63,861 nt of DNA, taken from positions 1 to 63,861 of the forward strand of contig QKAR01000033.1 in assembly GCA_003246335.1 (NCBI GenBank). Direction: 5' to 3'. Below, piece by piece: positions 58,004 through 63,861 of this stretch; within the stretch, counting starts at the first letter, position 1; every line of letters starts with the position of its first letter. This DNA comes from Spirochaetales bacterium (GTDB lineage Bacteria > Spirochaetota > Spirochaetia > Treponematales > Treponemataceae). Both the position numbers and the translations under genes were made by a program. Under the pieces are notes generated by a model. The model had not been told where the DNA came from. It searched no databases and saw only the letters and a program-made list of their open reading frames with translations.

Positions 58004-58912
58004 TCACTTTTGCCCGTTAATGGCATGACCCCCGAATTTATTCCGCATCGCGGCAAGCAGTTTCGTCGCGTAGTTCGTTTCGCCTTTTTGGCTGCGGAGC
58101 CGCACGTCAAACGATTCCTCGATTACGGGAAGCGGAATCTTCAAATCTTTCGCCGTCTCGATCGTCCAGCGGGCTTCGCCCGACTCGGAAACGTAACCTG
58201 TTATACCGTTCATCTCGGGGTTTTCGGCGACGGCCTCGGCGGTGAGCCGATTCAGGAGCGACTCTATTATGCTTCCGTGCTGCCATACTTCGCCGGCGGC
58301 CGCGAGGTCGATGCCGGGGATGGGGCCTTCCTTGAGCATGCGATAGCCCTCGGCATAGGCTTCCATGACGCCGTACTCGATGGCGTTATGCACCATTTTC
58401 GTGTAGTGGCCGCTCCCGCTCGCGCCGAAATGATGCCAGCCTCCCGGGGGCGCGAGCGCGTCGAGGATCGGCGCGAGCGATCGAACCGCCTCGCCTTCGC
58501 CGCCGGCCATCATCGCATAGCCGCTCTCGAGGCCGAGAATTCCTCCGGAGGTTCCGACGTCGACCATTCGGACGTTTTTTTCGGCGCAGCGAGCCGCGCG
58601 TTTTTGCGTCAGTCGGTAGTCGGAATTACCGCCGTCGACCACGATCGAACGCGGGGGCAGGAGGGGGAGAAGTGCGTCCAATTCGGCGTCGACGAAATTG
58701 GCCGGGATCATGAGCCATATGGAGAGATCGCCGTCGCCCCTCAGTTTTCTGACTAAATCGGCTCGGTCTAAGGCCGCTTCAGCGCCGGATTTCACCGCGG
58801 CGGCGACCGCGTCTCGGTTAAGATCGAGCACGATAACTCGATGGCCCGCCTTCAGTATCCGGGAGACCATGTTGGCTCCCATCTTCCCTAAGCCGATAAA
58901 CCCAATGTCCAC
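58004..58912 (-). CDS. gnd: 6-phosphogluconate dehydrogenase, decarboxylating (short type)
   Basis: A 302-residue enzyme of the short, usually NAD-preferring type (the classical form is about 470). The Rossmann motif is GFIGLGKMGANM. VDVGTSGGILGLE, and the substrate-site SGHYTKMVHNAIEYG with catalytic Lys and His, are conserved. It forms ribulose 5-phosphate, CO2 and NAD(P)H. It lies between pgl and zwf, giving the whole oxidative pentose phosphate branch in one operon. Confidence 0.95.
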   Translation of the reverse strand: MDIGFIGLGKMGANMVSRILKAGHRVIVLDLNRDAVAAAVKSGAEAALDRADLVRKLRGDGDLSIWLMIPANFVDAELDALLPLLPPRSIVVDGGNSDYRLTQKRAARCAEKNVRMVDVGTSGGILGLESGYAMMAGGEGEAVRSLAPILDALAPPGGWHHFGASGSGHYTKMVHNAIEYGVMEAYAEGYRMLKEGPIPGIDLAAAGEVWQHGSIIESLLNRLTAEAVAENPEMNGITGYVSESGEARWTIETAKDLKIPLPVIEESFDVRLRSQKGETNYATKLLAAMRNKFGGHAINGQK

Positions 58913-58927
58913 TTTCGTCCTCCTTTC

Positions 58928-59653
58928 CTATTCGTTGGGCAACGCGTCGGTAAAAACGACGGTCTCCCGCGCCCGCTTTAAAAGTTGCGCGGGCTGCGCG
59001 GCAATGGGCGCCTCCCGCTCAAGAGTCGCGAGCGCCGCCCTCTTTTCGGAACCGGCAGCGTACGCGACCGCGTAATCGATATACCGGAAAAAAGGCGGCG
59101 CGACGGTGATTCGCGTGAATCGGTCCGTTACGTACCCTGCCGCGAATCGCCCTTCGTCCTCGGCTGTCTCCACGCTCAACGGGCTTCCGGGGAGTATGCC
59201 CGCCGTGTGGCCGTCGCTACCGATCCCGAAAAGCCCGACGATATAGAGTCGTTCCGCCTTTTGGCGCGCTACCGCGCCTTTCAGGAATCCGTCGAATGCG
59301 TCAATCGCCGCGGTGAAAGAATTTTCACGTATCTCGCGATCGACTAAAACCGGGCGCGCGTTTACGGAGCATTCGTCGAGGCCGAGGTCGATGAGCCGCT
59401 GCCAGTTGGAGTCGCCGTGGCCCGCCGGCCCGAAGCGCTCGTCGATGAGCGAAAGACTCAACGATTCACTCAAGGGCGTCGCCCCGCGGCCGATCAGCCG
59501 TTTCGCGTCTTCGCAGACGCCGACGGCGATGCCCGCGGTCGATCCGCCGGAAGCCAAAAGCAGAACCGGCAGGCCGAGCCCGATTTGTCTGAGAATCCTC
59601 GAGGTGACCGCGTCGCGCGCGGTTTGCGGCGAATCCGTCCTTACGATACGCAT
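58928..59653 (-). CDS. pgl: 6-phosphogluconolactonase (DevB type)
   Basis: A 241-residue member of the DevB/SOL family. The sugar-phosphate site is seen in LLASGGSTAGIAVGV and LSLIDERFG, and the conserved GIGSDGHTAGILPGS carries the catalytic His. It hydrolyses the lactone made by Zwf. First gene of the pgl-gnd-zwf operon, 15 bp before gnd. Confidence 0.94.
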   Translation of the reverse strand: MRIVRTDSPQTARDAVTSRILRQIGLGLPVLLLASGGSTAGIAVGVCEDAKRLIGRGATPLSESLSLSLIDERFGPAGHGDSNWQRLIDLGLDECSVNARPVLVDREIRENSFTAAIDAFDGFLKGAVARQKAERLYIVGLFGIGSDGHTAGILPGSPLSVETAEDEGRFAAGYVTDRFTRITVAPPFFRYIDYAVAYAAGSEKRAALATLEREAPIAAQPAQLLKRARETVVFTDALPNE

Positions 59654-59808
59654 AGACTTAGTATACGAAGGAATTCGGGAAAAGGTGAGAAAAATCGCGC
59701 GATTCGTAAAGACTCTCGGTCTCTATAACGGGCCCTGCCGTCGATTAAACGCTAGAGGTTTCGGACGTGGGCTGGGGATGTATGTCCCCCTGACGGGGGA
59801 GTAGATCG

Positions 59809-60180
59809 TCAGCGGTGCTTTTTTTCTTGCTTTGGCTCCTTTTCCGCTTTCGGCGCAATCGAGTACGATTTACCGTTAAACGTTACGTTAGTCAATTTGA
59901 GGAAAACGTACTCCGGGGCAATCTGGGTTGGTTGGGCATAACCCTCTGCTTTCACTCCAGCGCCTTCCTTTAAACCGTCGACGAAACCCACAAGGTGTTG
60001 GATGCCTTCAAGATAGTACGTTTTACCGTTCTCTTTGACGGCGATATGGTCGTTGAGATAGACCAGATTGCCGCTTACCTGGACGAGTTGTCCTACCGAG
60101 ATTGTCGTTTGCGACGATTGCGCAAAGACACCCCCGCAGACGAACGCCGCGAGCATTAGGACGATTCCTAATTTTTTCAT
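59809..60180 (-). CDS. Small exported protein of unknown function
   Basis: A 123-residue protein with a signal peptide (MKKLGIVLMLAAFVCGGVFA, probable cut before QSS) and a lysine-rich tail (KEPKQEKKHR). The mature region is beta-rich and could be an OB-fold. No family assignment. Its ATG has AAGGAG 6 nt upstream. Divergent from the LysR gene. The 155 bp downstream of it (59654-59808), before pgl, hold only a small CCCCC-TGAC-GGGGG hairpin. Confidence 0.65.
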   Translation of the reverse strand: MKKLGIVLMLAAFVCGGVFAQSSQTTISVGQLVQVSGNLVYLNDHIAVKENGKTYYLEGIQHLVGFVDGLKEGAGVKAEGYAQPTQIAPEYVFLKLTNVTFNGKSYSIAPKAEKEPKQEKKHR

Positions 60181-60369
60181 GTATACTCCTTACGCGCGTC
60201 GTCGTGTTACTTCATTGAAATCGCGTCGCGCGTATCAGTACTATGCCGATCTCCTCGGGTTTTTCGATTAAGCCCTGGTAAAGATCGGGTAAAGACTCCC
60301 GAGCATTCTCAAATGGGATCGGATTCATTACACTGAGGCAAGCACTCTGATCCCAAAAGGAACGCAATC

Positions 60370-61266
60370 ATGGAAATTCGACAATTACGGTATTTCGTCG
60401 GACTCGCCGAAGAGGAAAATTACCTTAACGCCGCCGAGGAAATGTTCGTATCGCAATCGCAGTTATCGAAAAAAATCATGCAGATGGAAGAGGAATTGGG
60501 GATCCAGCTCGTCGATCGGAGCAAGCGGAAAATCGCGATTACCGAGGCTGGGCAGATAGTGCTCGATTATGCGGAAGACATTCTTGTCGCGTACACCAGC
60601 ATGATACGCGAATTGGAATCCCTGAAGCAGGCGCAGGAACCGCCGCTTACCGTGGTTGCGTTGCCTGTCCTCGCGCCGTACAACATTCCCGCGCTCCTCG
60701 GGAAATTTCGCGCTGTCGCCCCGAATATGGAAATCAGTCTCAAGGAATCGGAAGGCATCGTTATCCTTTCCGAACTTTCGCGGGGCAATTCGGAGCTGGG
60801 TCTCATGCGCGATATCTACATAGATCAAAGTCAGTTCTGTTTTATTCCCGTTTGCGAGGATGAGATCATCGCCGTAGTCGCGGAGTCACATCCGCTCGCG
60901 GGCCGCGAGTCGATCGACCTGACGGAATTGCGCGCCGATCGTTTTATCCTTCCCGATCAGCAAACGCTCCTCCATCAGTACTATGTCGACTTATGCCGGA
61001 AAAGCGGCTTCTCCGCTGACATCGCGTACACCAGTTCCCATACCGAGGAGATTCTCGAGATGGTCGCGTCGGGCATGGGCGTGTCGCTCATGATGAAGGG
61101 CGTCGTGTCGTACATGCGCAAGGAGACCGTGCGCTGCGTTCCTCTTTCCACGCGCGTTTCGTCGCACATCGGATTCGCCTGGCTTCGTTCAGCCCGATTG
61201 AGCCCGCGGGCGAAACGCTTTACCGATTTCCTAGCCGCCAATTTTTCGGCGCAGTCCGATTCATAG
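60370..61266 (+). CDS. LysR-family transcriptional regulator
   Basis: A 298-residue LTTR. The N-terminal winged HTH is MEIRQLRYFVGLAEEENYLN with QSQLSKKIMQMEEELGIQLV, and the periplasmic-binding-type effector domain follows (about 90-290). The gene meets the ubiD-type gene head-on, overlapping it by 6 bp. It is the most likely regulator of the ubiD-ubiX-lpdD operon, where aromatic acids would be the inducers. A degenerate ATTCTCAAATGGGAT at 60305-60319, ahead of its start, resembles the palindromes upstream of lpdD. Confidence 0.92.
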   Translation: MEIRQLRYFVGLAEEENYLNAAEEMFVSQSQLSKKIMQMEEELGIQLVDRSKRKIAITEAGQIVLDYAEDILVAYTSMIRELESLKQAQEPPLTVVALPVLAPYNIPALLGKFRAVAPNMEISLKESEGIVILSELSRGNSELGLMRDIYIDQSQFCFIPVCEDEIIAVVAESHPLAGRESIDLTELRADRFILPDQQTLLHQYYVDLCRKSGFSADIAYTSSHTEEILEMVASGMGVSLMMKGVVSYMRKETVRCVPLSTRVSSHIGFAWLRSARLSPRAKRFTDFLAANFSAQSDS

Positions 61267-62730
61267 CGGGCGAATCGGGAACCGGCTCATGTCCGGCTCC
61301 ATGAAGCGAGCCCGCTGAAATCGCTCCTTGAGATGCCAGGGAACCGTGCAGTCGAATACCGTCTTGCAACTTACGCCGGTATCACGGATAAGCGGATTAT
61401 ACGCCGGCGATTCCGACGGATCGAGCGGATGGCAGCGGATTCCCGGAATGAACACGGTATCGACGTCCCCTTGGTAACGCGTGTTCAGCGCCCAAAGAAC
61501 GTCGTTCGTGTCGAACGGGTCGACGTCTTCGTCGACGAGAATGACGTGCTTGAGCTCCGAATACGCGGAGAGCGCGATCAGCGCTGCTTGCCGCTGGCGG
61601 CCTTCGTCGCTCGGCTGGCTTTTTTTAAACTGCATGACGGCCAGGTATTTTCCACCGCCCGAGGGATGGGCGTACACGTTGAGAAGCCGTCCCGGCATTG
61701 CGCGGTCGACCGCCTGCATGATGCTCGCCTCCGTCGGGATGCCGACGAGATTCACGTGTTCCTCGCTCGGCCCGATGCATGTCTGCATGATCGGGTTTCG
61801 CCGGTGCGTGAGGGCGGTTACCCTGATGACGGGAACGTCGCGCGCGGCGGGACCGGTGTAGCCGGGAAATTCCGGCATCGCCTTTCCCGATTTCGTGTTG
61901 TGGTCCTCGTCCATCCGCAATCCCGGCACGAGCTCTCCTTCGATTACGTATTCCGCGTGCGCGATCGCCTTCTCTTCGATGGATACGCATTTTACCAGAT
62001 CGACCGCCTCGCCGCGCAGACCTCCGGCCACCAACAGCTCGTCGTATCCGAGCGGCGTCGTCGGCGGCTCGAAGCAGGTCGCGATGGATATGGCCGGGTC
62101 GATGCCGATGCTGATCGAGATCGGCAGCGGCTTTCCCGCCTCTTCCGCTTTCTTTCTGAATATTTCCAGGTGCCGCGCTCCGGGCGTGAAAAACATCGTG
62201 ATCTCGGTCGGTCCCTGTACGCATAGGCGATGGATGGTGATGTCCGATTCTCCCGTTTCGGGATCCGAGGCGTAACAGTGCCCCAGCGTGACGTACGGAC
62301 CCGCGTCTTCCGGCGTGTTCGTCGGGATCGGCATCAGTTTCCGCAAATCGAATCCGGGATCGCTTGCGCGATGGACCTCCTCCTGGCACGGGGCTTCGGA
62401 CGACGGTACGGTAATCGGCGGTATCGGCCGCTCCAACGCGTCGGTGAGCACCCTGCCGACTTTTTCTGGCGTCGTGCCGAGCAGGGCCGAAACGCGTTTT
62501 CTGCTTGCGAAGAGTCCGATGAGAACCCTGCTCCCCGGATGGCCCTTTATCGCGTTGAACATCAGCGCGGGGCCGAGCTGTGTCGGTCGCATGACCGTTC
62601 CGCCGGCTCCGATATGGCGATATACGCCGGAAAGTTCCGCTATCGGGTCGACTTGTCCGTCGGTTTGGGCTATTTGGCCTTCCTCTTTTTGAAGCAGTTC
62701 GATTGCGCTCCGTAAGTCTTTAGTTTTCAT
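61261..62730 (-). CDS. UbiD-family (prenyl-FMN dependent) decarboxylase
   Basis: A 489-residue UbiD-family protein. The family motifs TVMRPTQLGPALMFNAIKGHPG, GEAVDLVKC and the SPAYNPLIRDTGVSCKTVFDCT region near the C terminus are present. UbiD enzymes use prenylated FMN to (de)carboxylate aromatic or alpha,beta-unsaturated acids. With UbiX and an LpdD-like protein next door this resembles the bacterial gallate/hydroxybenzoate decarboxylase sets (LpdBCD, BsdBCD) rather than ubiquinone synthesis. ATG 62730 is the best N terminus (MKTKDLRSAIELL) although the AGGAAA box is rather far. The longer frame is rejected. Confidence 0.92.
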   Translation of the reverse strand: MKTKDLRSAIELLQKEEGQIAQTDGQVDPIAELSGVYRHIGAGGTVMRPTQLGPALMFNAIKGHPGSRVLIGLFASRKRVSALLGTTPEKVGRVLTDALERPIPPITVPSSEAPCQEEVHRASDPGFDLRKLMPIPTNTPEDAGPYVTLGHCYASDPETGESDITIHRLCVQGPTEITMFFTPGARHLEIFRKKAEEAGKPLPISISIGIDPAISIATCFEPPTTPLGYDELLVAGGLRGEAVDLVKCVSIEEKAIAHAEYVIEGELVPGLRMDEDHNTKSGKAMPEFPGYTGPAARDVPVIRVTALTHRRNPIMQTCIGPSEEHVNLVGIPTEASIMQAVDRAMPGRLLNVYAHPSGGGKYLAVMQFKKSQPSDEGRQRQAALIALSAYSELKHVILVDEDVDPFDTNDVLWALNTRYQGDVDTVFIPGIRCHPLDPSESPAYNPLIRDTGVSCKTVFDCTVPWHLKERFQRARFMEPDMSRFPIRPL

Positions 62731-62753
62731 GATGCCGGGAAATTTCCTTTTTT

Positions 62754-63323
62754 TTAGGTTTCTGCCGTGCCGTTCCATCGAGCGGCGTTCTGCGATTTGA
62801 TACCGAATAGATCGAGAATCTTCATTACGTGATGGGCGATGAGGTCTTCTATGCTTGACGGGTGGGTGTAGTACGCCGGCATCGGCGGGACGATGCGAAC
62901 TCCGATTCGCGACAGCTTGAGCATATTCTCCAGATGTATCGCGTTGAGCGGCGTCTCCCGGGGGCACAGCACGAGAGGCCTCCCTTCCTTGATGCACACG
63001 TCGGCGCTTCTCGCGATGAGATTGTCGCAAAAACCGTGCGCGATCGACGCGAGCGTTTTCATACTGCAGGGGAGGACGATCATGCCGTCCGTTTGGAACG
63101 AGCCGCTGGAAAGGGCCGCCGCCAAGTTAGCGTTTGAATACGTTCGATCGGCGAGCCGCGCGACGTCTTCAGCCAAGAGGCCCATTTCTTCCTTAAGCGT
63201 CGTAATAGCCCATGCGCTCATGACCACGTGCGTCTCAATATCTTCGTGAAGCCTCAGTTCTTCCAGCAGCCTGACGGCGTGCGCGATGCCGGTCGCGCCG
63301 GTAATTCCTATGATTAGTTTCAT
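62754..63323 (-). CDS. ubiX: UbiX-family flavin prenyltransferase
   Basis: A 189-residue protein with the UbiX signatures: LIIGITGATGIAHAVRLLEEL, VLPCSMKTLASIAHGFCDNLI, and PLVLCPRETPLNAIHLENMLKLS. It makes prenyl-FMN from FMN and dimethylallyl phosphate for the UbiD-type partner. The start overlaps the stop of the LpdD-like gene (ATGA). It lies 23 bp ahead of ubiD. Confidence 0.95.
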   Translation of the reverse strand: MKLIIGITGATGIAHAVRLLEELRLHEDIETHVVMSAWAITTLKEEMGLLAEDVARLADRTYSNANLAAALSSGSFQTDGMIVLPCSMKTLASIAHGFCDNLIARSADVCIKEGRPLVLCPRETPLNAIHLENMLKLSRIGVRIVPPMPAYYTHPSSIEDLIAHHVMKILDLFGIKSQNAARWNGTAET

Positions 63324-63703
63324 GGCATTTCCTTTTCATACCCGGCGAAAAGCGCGCTTTTGCCCGCGACTTCGCGCGCGAGCGTCGCGCTCAACTCGAG
63401 GATCGTCCGAATTTCCTCGGCCGTGATATCATCGAGATGCACTCCCGCCGATACGAGCACCGTCCCGTCGACGCGCGGCCCGAGTTCCCGCAAAAAAATA
63501 TCGACGATCGCGCGATCTCGATGAGCTGGGAGGTCGCGAGAGAACTGGACGTCGCCGGCGATGGCGCAGCCCATTGCCCCGATGTGTCGCCGATTTCCGC
63601 CCGCGACGATAACGCAAACGTCGCTTCCCGCGCCGAGCGCGCGCGCCTCAAGCTCGATTCGTCCGCTCGATATCGTATATTTCTCGAAAACTTCCGCTTC
63701 CAT
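63320..63703 (-). CDS. LpdD-like prenyl-FMN decarboxylase accessory protein
   Basis: A 127-residue small protein with GGNRRHIGAMGCAIA and AGVHLDDITAEEIRTIL. It fits the small third subunit (LpdD type) that accompanies UbiX/UbiD in aromatic-acid decarboxylase operons and is thought to help load or handle prenyl-FMN. It is the first gene of the operon. No strong Shine-Dalgarno precedes the ATG. The family call rests on size, motif feel and operon partners. Confidence 0.75.
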   Translation of the reverse strand: MEAEVFEKYTISSGRIELEARALGAGSDVCVIVAGGNRRHIGAMGCAIAGDVQFSRDLPAHRDRAIVDIFLRELGPRVDGTVLVSAGVHLDDITAEEIRTILELSATLAREVAGKSALFAGYEKEMP

Positions 63704-63760
63704 TTCGCGATCATACTATCAGCGCTCTTCTTCCGGGAGCAATTCGAGATTTCCGTTGAA

Positions 63761-63828
63761 GTATTCTGTAATGGAATAAGTCCTGGATAAATCGAGCTTA
63801 GGCGGGGATGTATTCCTTTTTGGAATAC
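63761..63828. promoter_or_regulatory. Two matching 19-bp palindromes upstream of the lpdD-ubiX-ubiD operon
   Basis: GTATTCTGTAATGGAATAA (63761-63779) and GTATTCCTTTTTGGAATAC (63810-63828, perfect). Both have the form GTATTC-N7-GAATA and are 49 bp apart start to start. They include T-N11-A LysR-type symmetry (ATTCC-N5-GGAAT). The spacing is close to an integral number of helical turns (4.7). Candidate regulator sites for this operon or for a gene beyond the window. The last 33 bp of the window hold nothing else I can identify. Confidence 0.6.
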
Positions 63829-63861
63829 GTCAGCCCTAAACCAGAATTGACGGGACGAAAT

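Noticed and set aside
59785-59800. CCCCC-TGAC-GGGGG hairpin behind the small exported protein gene as a terminator
   Set aside because: The stem is short and no U-tract follows in the direction of transcription.
1-63861. CRISPR arrays, insertion sequences and prophage genes
   Set aside because: No regularly spaced direct repeats, transposase, integrase or phage structural gene was seen anywhere in the window.

Overview
The window is a 63.9 kb piece of a GC-rich bacterial chromosome with about 60 protein genes, two tRNAs and no sign of phage, transposon or CRISPR. The organism looks like an anaerobic, motile, diderm spirochaete, probably a Treponema relative. The evidence is indirect: a DUF115 (flagellin-glycosylation-type) protein, several chemotaxis genes, exported binding proteins whose signal peptides end in A-N-G or A-G-G instead of a Cys lipobox, hemerythrins, and fumarate/ferredoxin metabolism with no quinone-dependent anchor subunits. 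No rRNA or other marker fixes the phylum, so this placement is an inference.

Layout. 1-6.4 kb: 3' part of an HtrA protease, lepA, a DUF115 protein with an upstream SurA-like foldase, then tRNA-Asp and tRNA-Pro, each with its own terminator. 6.4-13.5 kb: sensory block with a TetR regulator divergent from a chemoreceptor broken at an A10 tract, two CheW, CheY, a GGDEF diguanylate cyclase, and a TudS-like protein with an XRE regulator. 13.5-23.7 kb: a PrpR-type sigma-54 activator followed by a textbook -24/-12 promoter and a seven-gene catabolic operon (four-carbon acid kinase, Fe-alcohol dehydrogenase, PdxA2, TAXI-TRAP transporter, DapA-family lyase/aldolase, YhcH-family protein).

23.8-35.7 kb is the most striking part: malate dehydrogenase, class II fumarase, HdrB-HdrC-HdrA, FlxD-FlxC-FlxB-FlxA, a two-subunit soluble fumarate reductase, a PQ-loop-like membrane protein and a thioredoxin-fold [2Fe-2S] protein, all co-directional. 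It reads as a complete oxaloacetate to malate to fumarate to succinate branch wired to an NADH-oxidising, flavin-based electron-bifurcating complex. The likely outcome is NADH-driven fumarate reduction coupled to ferredoxin reduction.

35.7-45.7 kb concerns peptidoglycan peptides: dapF, an NlpC/P60 hydrolase and an S66 carboxypeptidase on the plus strand, facing a minus-strand operon of dipeptide epimerase, an Opp-type ABC importer and an M55 D-aminopeptidase. The minus operon carries a terminator-like hairpin in its leader. 45.8-49.1 kb: two tandem Rrf2 regulators, one with and one without the Fe-S cysteine triad, then cysK and metY (sulfur assimilation). 49.2-56.5 kb: PilZ protein, TtcA, a lipoprotein, a Cys-less peroxiredoxin-like protein, an exported protein, a TrpXYZ-like ABC transporter with a clear promoter and operator, a hemerythrin pseudogene and its intact paralogue. 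56.5-59.7 kb: oxidative pentose phosphate operon pgl-gnd-zwf. 59.8-63.9 kb: small exported protein, LysR regulator, and an lpdD-ubiX-ubiD aromatic-acid decarboxylase operon with two matching 19-bp palindromes upstream.

Everything here comes from reading the sequence and from family knowledge. No database search was run.
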